In this document: positions 18,476 to 27,080 of the stretch, one piece after another
Layout of the letters: each line of letters opens with the position of its first letter
Numbering within the stretch: the stretch's first letter is position 1
Assembly (NCBI GenBank): GCA_963837775.1
Contig: CAWIOX010000035.1
Coordinates: forward strand, 124,001 to 188,000
Direction: 5' to 3'
DNA length: 64,000 bases
Source of the DNA: CAWIOX01 sp963837775
Lineage (GTDB): Bacteria; Pseudomonadota; Gammaproteobacteria; Burkholderiales; Burkholderiaceae_D
Position numbers and translations under genes: made by a program
Notes under the pieces: model-generated
Databases searched by the model: none
Told to the model about the DNA's origin: nothing
Seen by the model: only the letters and a program-made list of their open reading frames with translations

Positions 18476-19201
18476 ATGCCACGCTTTTACTGCCCCCTGC
18501 CGCTTTCGACAGGCACAACGGTGTTGCTGCCGCCCGATATCGCTCACCATGTACAGGTGTTGCGCCTTGATGAGGGCGAGCTGATCACCCTGTTCAATGG
18601 CGAGGGCGGCGAATACACTGCGACACTGAACAGCATCGAAAAGAAGCGGGTCAGCGTCGAAATCAAGACATTTTCCCCGCGCGAAGTCGAATTGCCATAC
18701 GCCATCACGGTGGCACAGGCGCTGCCCGAGTCCTCAAAAATGGACTGGATCATCGAAAAGGCGGTCGAACTCGGCGTCGCGACCATCCAGCCGCTGTCGG
18801 CCCGGCGTTGCGTGGTGCGCCTGTCCGGCGAGCGCGCCGAGAAAAAACAAGCGCACTGGCAAGCGATTGTGGTCGCCGCATCGGAACAGAGCGGCCGCAA
18901 CCGTCTGGCGCAACTGGCCGCACTGAGCGACTTCAAGAGCTGGATCAGTCAGCAGAATCTGCACCGCCGCATCCTGCTCAGCCCGCGCGCCGATCAGTCG
19001 CTGTCGGACTGGGCGCGGCATCAGCCGCCACAGGCGCTGGCATTGCTGATCGGACCGGAAGGCGGCTTTAGCGAAGAGGAAGAATCGATGGCTGTTTCAC
19101 AAGGTGCGCTGATGCTGTCGATGGGGCCGCGCGTGCTGCGCACCGAAACGGCCGCACTGGCCGCACTGTCAGCACTGAATGCAGTCTGGGGCGAAATGTG
19201 A
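18476..19201 (+). CDS. rsmE: 16S rRNA (uracil1498-N3)-methyltransferase RsmE
   Basis: SPOUT-class methyltransferase that modifies U1498 of 16S rRNA. The 241-residue protein has an N-terminal PUA-like region (HHVQVLRLDEGELITLFNGEGGEY) and the C-terminal knot with LLIGPEGGFSEEEE and LGPRVLRTETAALAAL-type motifs (here MGPRVLRTETAALAAL), which bind SAM. AAATAAGGACTCGCC precedes the ATG and supplies a ribosome binding site. It is divergent from tkt. Secure. Confidence 0.95.
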   Translation: MPRFYCPLPLSTGTTVLLPPDIAHHVQVLRLDEGELITLFNGEGGEYTATLNSIEKKRVSVEIKTFSPREVELPYAITVAQALPESSKMDWIIEKAVELGVATIQPLSARRCVVRLSGERAEKKQAHWQAIVVAASEQSGRNRLAQLAALSDFKSWISQQNLHRRILLSPRADQSLSDWARHQPPQALALLIGPEGGFSEEEESMAVSQGALMLSMGPRVLRTETAALAALSALNAVWGEM

Positions 19202-19290
19202 ACAGTTGTGAATCCGGCCACGAAATACGCACAAATCGAGAATAACGCGCTAAAGTTAATTCATCTTTCATTTTCAGCAAGGAGAGCATC

Positions 19291-19704
19291 ATGGGACTAC
19301 TCGATATGGCACTCGGCGCGTTGAGCGGCAATGCACAGCAGTCAGACGACCCGAAAGCAGCGCTGTTGCAGGCCGCAATCGGCATGCTGTCGAACAGCGG
19401 CGGCCTGCAAGGCTTGCTGGGTTCCCTGCAGAATGCGGGATTGGGCGATGCACTGGCCTCGTGGATCGGTACCGGGCAGAACATGCCGGTATCGGGCGAG
19501 CAGATCCAGCAGGCTTTGGGTGATGGCGGCCAACTGGAACAGCTCGCGCAAGCCACCGGCTTGTCAAATAGTGATGCTGCCAATCAACTGTCGGAAATGT
19601 TGCCTGCCCTGATCGACAAGATCACGCCGAATGGTGAAGTGCCGCAGGGCGGACTGGAGAACCTGGGTGGAATATTTGGGCAATTGCTGGCTGGACTGAA
19701 GTAA
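19291..19704 (+). CDS. YidB-like DUF937 protein
   Basis: A 137-residue Gly/Ala/Leu-rich cytoplasmic protein, beginning MGLLDMALGALSG and containing repeated short helices (GLQGLLGSLQNAGLGDALASWIG, then VSGEQIQQALG). This is the pattern of the DUF937/YidB family, whose function is unknown. AAGGAG sits at ideal distance from the start. It is followed by a strong terminator and converges on cheW. No signal peptide is present. Confidence 0.8.
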   Translation: MGLLDMALGALSGNAQQSDDPKAALLQAAIGMLSNSGGLQGLLGSLQNAGLGDALASWIGTGQNMPVSGEQIQQALGDGGQLEQLAQATGLSNSDAANQLSEMLPALIDKITPNGEVPQGGLENLGGIFGQLLAGLK

Positions 19705-19747
19705 TCCGGCGGCAGCTGCGATAAGCGTCACTAGCGTCACACAATGC

Positions 19748-19778
19748 AAAATGCCGCACTTTCGAGTGCGGCATTTTT
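19748..19778. terminator. bidirectional intrinsic terminator
   Basis: Stem AATGCCGCAC / GTGCGGCATT with six-base loop and T5 after it, between the YidB-like gene and the convergent cheW. Confidence 0.85.
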
Positions 19779-19826
19779 CGTTAAACCGGTGTTGCAGTGC
19801 GTCAGCAACCGAACCGAACCAGGGTA

Positions 19827-20342
19827 TTAAGCTGCAATTTTCTCGATCAAGCCCATCTCCGCACTCGACATCAGCTTGTCGATATCGACCAGAATCAGCA
19901 TCCGTTCATCGATCGTACCCAGACCGATCAGATAATTGGTGTCGAAGACAGTGCCCATTTCGGGCGCTGGCCGCACTTGTTCCGGCGCCAGCATGATCAC
20001 GTCGGACACGCTGTCGACCACCATGCCCATGATGCGGCCGGCGATATTGAGGATGATGACCACGGTAAATTGATCGTAAGTTGGCGTACCCAGCTTGAAC
20101 TTGATCCGCATATCCACCACCGGCACGATGATGCCACGCAGATTGATCACACCTTTGAGAAATTCGGGCGCATTGGCGATGCGGGTCACCGCCTCGTAAC
20201 CACGAATCTCCTGCACCTTCAGGATATCAATGCCATATTCTTCCTGGCCCAAAGTAAACGCCAGAAATTCATCACGACCAACGCTGCCGGACGCTCCCAA
20301 TGATTGCTGTGGACCGGATGAAGATTGCGTGATGGATGACAT
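19827..20342 (-). CDS. cheW: CheW-type chemotaxis coupling protein
   Basis: A 171-residue CheW-domain protein. FLAFTLGQEEYGIDILKVQEIRGY and GVINLRGIIVPVVDMRIKF are the typical SH3-like CheW segments; VVDSVSDVIML and LIGLGTIDERMLILVDIDKL follow. Family members couple receptors to the CheA kinase. No other chemotaxis gene is nearby, so it is a detached member of a chemotaxis or chemosensory cluster located elsewhere. The start MSSITQ at 20342 is preferred over an upstream in-frame codon because the preceding residues look non-coding. Confidence 0.9.
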   Translation of the reverse strand: MSSITQSSSGPQQSLGASGSVGRDEFLAFTLGQEEYGIDILKVQEIRGYEAVTRIANAPEFLKGVINLRGIIVPVVDMRIKFKLGTPTYDQFTVVIILNIAGRIMGMVVDSVSDVIMLAPEQVRPAPEMGTVFDTNYLIGLGTIDERMLILVDIDKLMSSAEMGLIEKIAA

Positions 20343-20617
20343 GATTTTTTTCCTAGATGTAAATTCGTTAGCTAATACCCGTTCGGCGCATGAAAAACAT
20401 AAGCCCGGCAATCCAGTCAATCTACGGCACAAACCTGCTGAACTTTAACAAAAATTTTGCCGAGGAGTAAGTATATCAATCATTACTCCCACATTCCGAA
20501 CCGTAACACATAAAAAATCACCCAATTATGCCGCGCAATTTCCCCATATTCCGGCCGTCAACTTGTTGATCCTGGCGCTTCATTTAGACATCGCGCGGGA
20601 AACTACCGGAAAGCATT

Positions 20618-20623
20618 TATAAT
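20618..20623 (+). promoter_or_regulatory. putative -10 box for ribF
   Basis: TATAAT 35 bp before the ribF start in the divergent gap with cheW. The -35 region is poor. Confidence 0.4.
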
Positions 20624-20658
20624 CCAAGGCTTTGATGTAATTTCCCCATTAGATCTGT

Positions 20659-21636
20659 ATGAAGGTATTTCGCGGACTTCCCAATGCCGAATCGCGTGCC
20701 CCCTGCGCACTGGCGATAGGCAACTTCGACGGCGTGCATCGCGGGCATCAAGCCTTGCTGGCGCGCGTGCGCGAGGCCGCAACACGTTTGCAGCTGGATG
20801 CGGCGGTGATGACCTTCGAGCCGCACCCGCGTGAATTTTTCGCGCAGATTACCGGCGATGCCAGCCGGGTGCCGACCCGGATCGCCAACCTGCGCGACAA
20901 ACTGCAATCATTGACCCAGGCCGGCATGGACCGCGTGATCGTCGAGCATTTCAATGCCCACTTCGCCAGCCTGTCGCCGCAGGATTTCGTCGAAAAAGTG
21001 CTGGTGCAGGGCTTGCATGTCAAATGGCTGATGGTTGGCGAAGACTTTTGCTACGGCGCCAAGCGTGCCGGCAACCTGGCCACACTGATCGAAGCGGGCA
21101 AGAAATACGGCTTTGAAGTCGAAGCCTTGCCGACCGTCATGAACAGCGGCGTGCGGATTTCCTCGTCGGCAGTGCGCTCATCGCTGGCGTCCGGCGATTT
21201 TGCCCATGCGGCCCAATTGCTGGGTCATCCTTACGCGATTTCCGGCCATGTGATACACGGCCAGAAACTGGGGCGCACCATCGGATTCCCGACGCTGAAC
21301 CTGCGCGTCGCCCACAAGCTGCCGGCACTGTTCGGCATCTTCGTGGTGCAGGTGCACGGCTTGGCAGAGCAGCCGCTGCCGGCTGTGGCCAGCCTCGGCG
21401 TGCGCCCCACCGTCGACGACAGCGGCCGCGTGTTGCTGGAAACGCATATTTTCGATTATGCACAATCGTGCTACGGTGCGCTGATTCGGGTCGAATTCCT
21501 GAAAAAGCTGCGCGATGAAGAAAAATACATCGACTTGCCAACCCTGACCGACGCCATCGCACACGATGCGATGCAGGCGCGTGCCTACTTCAAGCTGCGC
21601 GATGCAGCCGCCACCACTGCGACCGACCGAATTTGA
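20659..21636 (+). CDS. ribF: bifunctional riboflavin kinase/FAD synthetase
   Basis: Converts riboflavin to FMN and then FAD. The N-terminal adenylyltransferase domain shows GNFDGVHRGHQALL (HxGH-like nucleotidyl motif), MTFEPHPREFF and ISSSAVRSSL. The C-terminal kinase domain shows GQKLGRTIGFPTLNL and a RVEFLKKLRDEEKY end. The 325-residue length is typical. The neighbours ileS and lspA follow on the same strand in the widely conserved ribF-ileS-lspA order, so cotranscription is likely. Confidence 0.96.
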   Translation: MKVFRGLPNAESRAPCALAIGNFDGVHRGHQALLARVREAATRLQLDAAVMTFEPHPREFFAQITGDASRVPTRIANLRDKLQSLTQAGMDRVIVEHFNAHFASLSPQDFVEKVLVQGLHVKWLMVGEDFCYGAKRAGNLATLIEAGKKYGFEVEALPTVMNSGVRISSSAVRSSLASGDFAHAAQLLGHPYAISGHVIHGQKLGRTIGFPTLNLRVAHKLPALFGIFVVQVHGLAEQPLPAVASLGVRPTVDDSGRVLLETHIFDYAQSCYGALIRVEFLKKLRDEEKYIDLPTLTDAIAHDAMQARAYFKLRDAAATTATDRI

Positions 21637-21708
21637 ACGCCCATCGAACACCACCGAACGCCATTGATTCGCGCTGTCCGGCCCACTGAATATCATTGAA
21701 GAAACACT

Positions 21709-24597
21709 ATGTCCGATAACAAAGCCAACAAACCCGCCGGCAAACAGGCCGCCAAGCCGCAAAGCAAATATCCGGTCAACATGACCGAAACCCCATTCCC
21801 GATGCGCGGCGATCTCGCCAAGCGCGAGCCGCAATGGGTCAAGCAATGGCAAGAAAAGAAAATCTATCAGCGCATCCGCAACGCCTCGGCCAATCGTCCT
21901 AAATTCATCCTGCATGACGGCCCGCCGTATGCGAATGGCGACATCCACATCGGCCACGCGGTCAACAAGATCCTGAAGGACATGATCGTCAAGGCGCGCA
22001 ACATGGCCGGTTACGACGCGCACTATGTGCCGGGCTGGGATTGCCACGGCATGCCGATCGAGATCCAGATCGAAAAACTGTACGGCAAGAACCTGCCGGT
22101 CGATGAAGTGCAGGCCAAGGCGCGCGCCTATGCCAGCGAGCAGATCGAGCGCCAGAAGAAGGACTTCATCCGTCTCGGCGTGCTGGGCGAATGGGACAAC
22201 CCGTACAAGACCATGGACTTCGGCAACGAAGCCGACGAGTTGCGCGCGCTCGGCACCATGCTGGAAAAAGGCTATGTGTATCGCGGCCTGAAACCGGTCA
22301 ACTGGTGTTTCGACTGCGGCTCGGCGCTGGCGGAAGCGGAAGTCGAGTATCAGGACAAGCGCGACCCGGCCATCGATGTCGGCTTCCCGTTCGCGGAACC
22401 GGACAAGATCGCCGCCGCCTTCGGCCTGGCGCAATTGCCGACCGACAAGGGTTATTGCGTGATCTGGACCACCACCCCGTGGACCATCCCCGCCAATCAG
22501 GCGCTGAACATGCATCCCGAGTTCACCTATGCGCTGGTGCAAACCGTCCGTAACGGCGAAACCATCCTGCTGATCCTGGCCGCCGACCTGGTCGAATCCT
22601 GCCTGCAGCGCTTCGGCCTGGAAGGCACAACCATCGCCACCTGCAAGGGCGAAGCGCTGAACCTGATCAAGTTCAAGCACCCGTTTGCCGACGCCGACGA
22701 AGGCTACAACCGTTATTCCCCGGTGTTCCTGGGCGACTATGTCGAACTCGGCACCGGCACCGGCATCGTGCATTCGGCCCCCGCCTACGGTATCGACGAT
22801 TTTATTTCGTGCAAGGCGCACGGGATGACGGATGACGAGATCCTGAAACCGGTGATGGGCGACGGCAAATACGCGTCATGGCTGCCGTTCTTCGCCGGCA
22901 TGACGATCTGGGAAGCGTCCAAGCCGATCTGCAGCAAACTCGATGAAGTCGGCTCGCTGTTCAAGCTGGTGATGTTCGACCACAGCTATATGCACTGCTG
23001 GCGCCACAAGACGCCGATCGTCTATCGCGCGACCTCGCAATGGTTTGCCGGCATGGACAGCACGCCGAAAGACGGCGGCGCTACGCTGCGCGAAACCGCG
23101 CTCAAGGGCATCGAAGAAACCGCGTTCTACCCGGGCTGGGGCAAGGCGCGGCTGCACGGGATGATCGCCAACCGTCCGGACTGGACCCTGTCGCGCCAGC
23201 GCCAGTGGGGCGTGCCGATGGCCTTCTTCATCCACAAGGAAACCGGCGAACTGCATCCGCGAACAAAGGAATTGCTGGAAATCATCGCCAAGCGCATCGA
23301 GCAGCACGGCATCGAAGCCTGGCACGCGGTCGACATCAACGAACTGCTGGGCGACGATGCGGCGATGTATGTGAAGAACAAGGACACGCTGGACGTCTGG
23401 TTCGATTCCGGCACCACGCACCAAACTGTACTGCGCGGCTCGCATGCGCAGGAATCGCATTTCCCGGCCGACCTGTATCTGGAAGGTTCGGACCAGCATC
23501 GCGGCTGGTTCCACTCTTCGTTGCTGACCTCCTCGATGCTCAACGGCCGCGCGCCGTACAAGGCCTTGCTGACGCACGGCTTCGTGGTCGATGGCGAGGG
23601 CAAGAAGATGTCCAAGTCCAAGGGCAATGTGGTCGCGCCGCAAAAAGTATCCGATACGCTGGGCGCCGACATCCTGCGCCTGTGGGTCGCGTCCACCGAT
23701 TATTCGGGCGAACTGACCATCTCCGACGAGATCCTGAAACGCGTGACCGAAGCGTATCGCCGCATCCGCAACACGCTGCGCTTCCTGCTGGCCAATACTT
23801 CCGATTTCGACTTTGCCAAGGATGCGCTACCGGTCGCTGAAATGATGGAAATCGACCGCTATGCGGTGGCCAGCATGGCCGTGTTGCAGGCCGAGATCCT
23901 CGCGCATTACGACGCCTATGAATTCCATCCGGTGGTGGCCAAGCTGCAAGGCTATTGCTCGGAAGACCTGGGCAGCTTCTACCTCGACATCCTGAAAGAC
24001 CGCTTGTACACCAGCGGCACCACCTCGCAGGGACGGCGCTCGGCGCAAACCGCGATCTGGCACATCACGCAATCGCTGCTGCGCGTGATGGCGCCGACCC
24101 TGTCGTTCACTGCCGAGGAAGCATGGGCAATTTTTGCCGGCAAGGATGCTTTTGCGGCCAGCGACGAGACGATTTTCACGCAAACCTATTACGCGCTGCC
24201 GGAAGTGGCCGACGCCCAGGCCTTGCTGGGCAAATACGCACAGCTGCGCGAAATCCGGGCCGAAGTCACCAAGCAGATGGAAGAAGTCCGCATCACCGGC
24301 ACGATTGGTTCCTCACTGCAAGCCGAGATCACGATCAAGGCCAGCGGCGACAAGTTTGCATTGCTGTCGGGCATGGGCGACGACCTGAAGTTCGTGCTGA
24401 TCACCTCGCAGGCAGGCGTGCTCGAGGTCGCCAGCGCAGAAGAGGAAGGCGTTGTCGTGACGCCGTCCGCCCATGAAAAATGCGAGCGCTGCTGGCACTA
24501 CCGCGCCGATGTCGGCACCCATGCCGAACATGCCGGCCTGTGCGGACGTTGCGTTTCCAACCTGTTCGGTGCAGGCGAAACGCGGCAATACGCCTGA
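21709..24597 (+). CDS. ileS: isoleucyl-tRNA synthetase
   Basis: Class I aminoacyl-tRNA synthetase, 962 residues. The HIGH motif is at residues 80-83 (NGDIHIGHAVNK). KMSKS follows near residue 633 (GKKMSKSKGN). The CP1 editing region includes WTTTPWTIPANQAL. The C-terminus carries a zinc-finger type CERCWHYRADVG...CGRC. The Lys/Ala/Gln-rich first 20 residues are a common beta-proteobacterial extension. The frame is uninterrupted. Located between ribF (72 bp upstream) and lspA. Confidence 0.97.
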   Translation: MSDNKANKPAGKQAAKPQSKYPVNMTETPFPMRGDLAKREPQWVKQWQEKKIYQRIRNASANRPKFILHDGPPYANGDIHIGHAVNKILKDMIVKARNMAGYDAHYVPGWDCHGMPIEIQIEKLYGKNLPVDEVQAKARAYASEQIERQKKDFIRLGVLGEWDNPYKTMDFGNEADELRALGTMLEKGYVYRGLKPVNWCFDCGSALAEAEVEYQDKRDPAIDVGFPFAEPDKIAAAFGLAQLPTDKGYCVIWTTTPWTIPANQALNMHPEFTYALVQTVRNGETILLILAADLVESCLQRFGLEGTTIATCKGEALNLIKFKHPFADADEGYNRYSPVFLGDYVELGTGTGIVHSAPAYGIDDFISCKAHGMTDDEILKPVMGDGKYASWLPFFAGMTIWEASKPICSKLDEVGSLFKLVMFDHSYMHCWRHKTPIVYRATSQWFAGMDSTPKDGGATLRETALKGIEETAFYPGWGKARLHGMIANRPDWTLSRQRQWGVPMAFFIHKETGELHPRTKELLEIIAKRIEQHGIEAWHAVDINELLGDDAAMYVKNKDTLDVWFDSGTTHQTVLRGSHAQESHFPADLYLEGSDQHRGWFHSSLLTSSMLNGRAPYKALLTHGFVVDGEGKKMSKSKGNVVAPQKVSDTLGADILRLWVASTDYSGELTISDEILKRVTEAYRRIRNTLRFLLANTSDFDFAKDALPVAEMMEIDRYAVASMAVLQAEILAHYDAYEFHPVVAKLQGYCSEDLGSFYLDILKDRLYTSGTTSQGRRSAQTAIWHITQSLLRVMAPTLSFTAEEAWAIFAGKDAFAASDETIFTQTYYALPEVADAQALLGKYAQLREIRAEVTKQMEEVRITGTIGSSLQAEITIKASGDKFALLSGMGDDLKFVLITSQAGVLEVASAEEEGVVVTPSAHEKCERCWHYRADVGTHAEHAGLCGRCVSNLFGAGETRQYA

Positions 24598-24614
24598 GCC
24601 ACGCCACAGTTCCC

Positions 24615-24645
24615 CCTTCATGCGGCGGCTGCCGGCATGAAGGGT
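24615..24645 (+). repeat. hairpin between ileS and lspA
   Basis: A 9-bp inverted repeat (CTTCATGC-type arms, near-perfect) in the short ileS-lspA gap. An ATG in its 3' arm at 24637 is an unlikely lspA start for this reason. Confidence 0.4.
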
Positions 24646-24666
24646 CACCCTACTCAACCGACATAC

Positions 24667-25167
24667 ATGGCCACTAAAAATCGCTTTCCCAAAAAGACTC
24701 AAGCCAGCCTGGTACCCTGGCTAGGCATCGCCGCCATCGTGATTCTGCTCGACCAGTTAAGCAAGATCACGATGACCAAGCTGTTTACCTACGGCCAGTC
24801 GATGCCGGTCACCGGTTTCTTCAATCTGGTACTGGCCTACAACAAGGGCGCGGCGTTCAGCTTCCTGGCAGCCGAAGGCGGCTGGCAGCGGTATTTTTTC
24901 ACCGCCATCGGCGTGGTGGCGGCCGTCGCCATCATCACCATGCTCAAGCGCCACGCCGGACAACGGATGTTCTGCTGGGCGCTGGCACTGATACTGGGCG
25001 GCGCGATCGGCAACGTGATCGACCGCATCATGTACGGCCATGTGATCGATTTCCTCGACATCTACATCAAGGGCTGGCACTGGCCGGCCTTCAATATCGC
25101 CGACAGCGCGATTTGCGTCGGTGCGGTATTGTTCGTTCTTGACGAACTGCGGCGCGTCAATAAATAA
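24667..25167 (+). CDS. lspA: lipoprotein signal peptidase
   Basis: Inner-membrane aspartyl protease that removes signal peptides from prolipoproteins. The 166-residue protein has four hydrophobic segments and the conserved blocks LDQLSK, NKGAAFSFLA, GNVIDRIMYGHVIDFLD and FNIADSAI, with the catalytic Asp residues in NVIDR and NIADS. Start 24667 is preferred over ATG 24637, which lies in a hairpin arm. Last gene of ribF-ileS-lspA; an 83-bp repeat begins 32 bp after it. Confidence 0.95.
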   Translation: MATKNRFPKKTQASLVPWLGIAAIVILLDQLSKITMTKLFTYGQSMPVTGFFNLVLAYNKGAAFSFLAAEGGWQRYFFTAIGVVAAVAIITMLKRHAGQRMFCWALALILGGAIGNVIDRIMYGHVIDFLDIYIKGWHWPAFNIADSAICVGAVLFVLDELRRVNK

Positions 25168-25198
25168 CTGCGGGCACCAAAAACAGGTATTTTGATGA

Positions 25199-25281
25199 AA
25201 AATATACTGCCTCCGGTATTTTTAGAGAACCAATGAAACCGTGCGGGTATGGCACTATTTTTTGCCATACCCCCTTATTTA
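25199..25281 (+). repeat. 83-bp intergenic repeat, copy C
   Basis: Closest to consensus: AAAATATAC / GTATTTTT arms, CCAATGAAACCG, then GGGTATGGCA / TGCCATACCC, which here form a 10-bp hairpin. A 19-codon ATG frame (25233-25292) encodes MKPCGYGTIFCHTPLFIEK. Located between lspA and coaBC, same strand. Confidence 0.85.
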
Positions 25282-25368
25282 TTGAAAAATAGGGTGCTGC
25301 AGCGGCTTTTTGGCGAGTCTGCATCTCCCTCGCCAGTCATATTTCGCAATTGATCAACAGGAATCACC

Positions 25369-26560
25369 ATGGATCTTGCCGGTAAAAAAATCGTCCTCGG
25401 CCTGACCGGCGGCATCGCCTGTTACAAGGTGGCAGAACTGACCCGCATGCTGGGCAAGGCCGGCGCATCGGTACAGGTCGTGATGACCCAGGCCGCGACC
25501 CAGTTCATCACGCCGGTGACGATGCAGGCGCTGTCCGGCAATCCGGTGTATACCGACCAGTGGGATGCGCGCATCGCCAACAACATGCCGCACATCGACC
25601 TGACCCGCGATGCTGACGCGATCGTCATCGCACCGTGCTCGACCGATTTCATCTTCAAGCTCGCGCATGGCGCCTGCGACGACCTGCTGTCGACCCTGTG
25701 CATCGCCCGCCCGTTGACGCTGCCATTGCTGGTGGCGCCGGCCATGAACGTCGAGATGTGGCAAAACGCCGCGACGCAACGCAACGTCAATCAGCTCAGG
25801 GCCGACGGCATCCGGATACTTGGGCCCAGACGCCGGTGAGCAGGCTTGCGGCGAAACCGGCATGGGGCGCATGCTGGAACCGGAACAGTTGCTGGAAGAA
25901 GTGATCGCGGCGTTCCAGCCAAAAACGCTGGAAGGCAAACGCATCCTGATCACCGCCGGCCCGACTTTCGAGCCGATCGATCCGGTGCGCGGCATCACCA
26001 ACCTGTCTTCCGGCAAGATGGGCTACGCGATCGCCCGTGCGGCGCGCCAGGCCGGTGCGACGGTGAGCCTGATCTCCGGCCCGACCGCGCTGGCCACGCC
26101 CTACGGCGTGCAGCGCACCTCGGTCCAGACCGCACAGCAAATGCATGATGCGGTGCTGGCGCAAGTGCAACAGCAGGATGTGTTTATCGCAGTGGCGGCG
26201 GTGGCCGACTGGCGGATCGCCAATGCCAGTGCGCAAAAACTGAAAAAAAATGCCGATGGCAGCACGCCGGCGCTGCAGTTTGCGCAAAATCCCGACATCC
26301 TGGCGACTGTCGCGGCGCTGCCCGAGCGGCCGTACTGCGTCGGCTTTGCCGCCGAATCGGAAAACCTGCTGCAATACGGCGAAGAAAAACGCAAAAAGAA
26401 AAACGTGCCGCTGCTGGTCGGCAATATCGGCCACCACACCTTCGGCCGCGATGACAATGAGCTGGTACTGTTCGATGCAGACGGACATACCCAATTGGCA
26501 CGTGCCGACAAGCAGGAACTGGCGCGCCAGTTAATCAACGCGGTTGCGCAGCGCATTTAG
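25369..26560 (+). CDS. coaBC: bifunctional phosphopantothenoylcysteine decarboxylase/synthetase, one frame break
   Basis: Two consecutive steps of coenzyme A synthesis: CTP-dependent ligation of cysteine (CoaB, C-terminal) and decarboxylation (CoaC, N-terminal FMN flavoprotein). CoaC features are LGLTGGIACYKVAEL, the active-site region TRDADAIVIAPCSTDF and LVAPAMNVEMW. CoaB features are LITAGPTFEPIDPVRGITNLSSGKMG and FAAESENLL. An extra C near 25826 breaks GIRILGP from DAGEQACGETGMGRM. Without it the protein is 396 residues, as expected. The gene is essential in bacteria, so a sequencing error is the likely cause. Precedes dut, as in many proteobacteria. Confidence 0.93.
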
Positions 26561-26584
26561 GCTGTTTTCAACCATCAACACTAC

Positions 26585-26609
26585 AAGCACGCCTGCTACG
26601 GGCGTGCTT
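26585..26609 (+). terminator. hairpin between coaBC and dut
   Basis: Stem AAGCACGCC / GGGCGTGCTT-like, nine bp, with a short loop. No T-run follows, so a processing or stabilising hairpin is as likely as termination. Confidence 0.4.
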
Positions 26610-26630
26610 CATCAAGGCTATTGCAAAATC

Positions 26631-27080
26631 ATGAAAACCATCGACGTCAAAATTCTCGACCAGCGCATGCAGGACTCGCTACCCGCTTATGCCACCACAG
26701 GCAGTGCCGGACTGGATTTACGCGCCTGCCTGGACCAGCCAATCACAATTGAGCCGGGTGAAACCCATCTGATCCCGACCGGACTGGCGATTCACATCCG
26801 CAATCCGGCGTATGCGGCAATGATCTTGCCGCGCAGCGGACTGGGCCATAAGCACGGCATCGTATTGGGCAATCTGGTGGGCCTGATCGACTCGGATTAT
26901 CAGGGGCAGCTGATGGTATCGACCTGGAACCGGGGCCAGACTGCATTCACGCTCAATCCGATGGAACGCCTGGCCCAGTTAGTCATCGTGCCCGTGCTGC
27001 AAGTGGCATTCAATGTCGTTGAAGACTTCGACAGCAGCGCGCGCGGCACCGACGGCTTTGGCAGCACCGGGAAACACTGA
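26631..27080 (+). CDS. dut: dUTP diphosphatase
   Basis: Hydrolyses dUTP to dUMP, preventing uracil incorporation and feeding thymidylate synthesis. All five trimeric dUTPase motifs are seen: AGLDLRA, PRSGLG, GLIDSDYQG, ERLAQLV and RGTDGFGSTG at the C-terminus. The product is 149 residues. The ATG at 26631 (MKTIDVKILD) gives the canonical N-terminus; the frame is open upstream. Its stop overlaps the ATG of the next gene (TGATG). Confidence 0.96.
   Translation: MKTIDVKILDQRMQDSLPAYATTGSAGLDLRACLDQPITIEPGETHLIPTGLAIHIRNPAYAAMILPRSGLGHKHGIVLGNLVGLIDSDYQGQLMVSTWNRGQTAFTLNPMERLAQLVIVPVLQVAFNVVEDFDSSARGTDGFGSTGKH

Noticed and set aside
24637..24666. Upstream ATG for lspA at 24637
   Set aside because: It lies in a hairpin arm, has no ribosome binding site and adds ten residues absent from the family.
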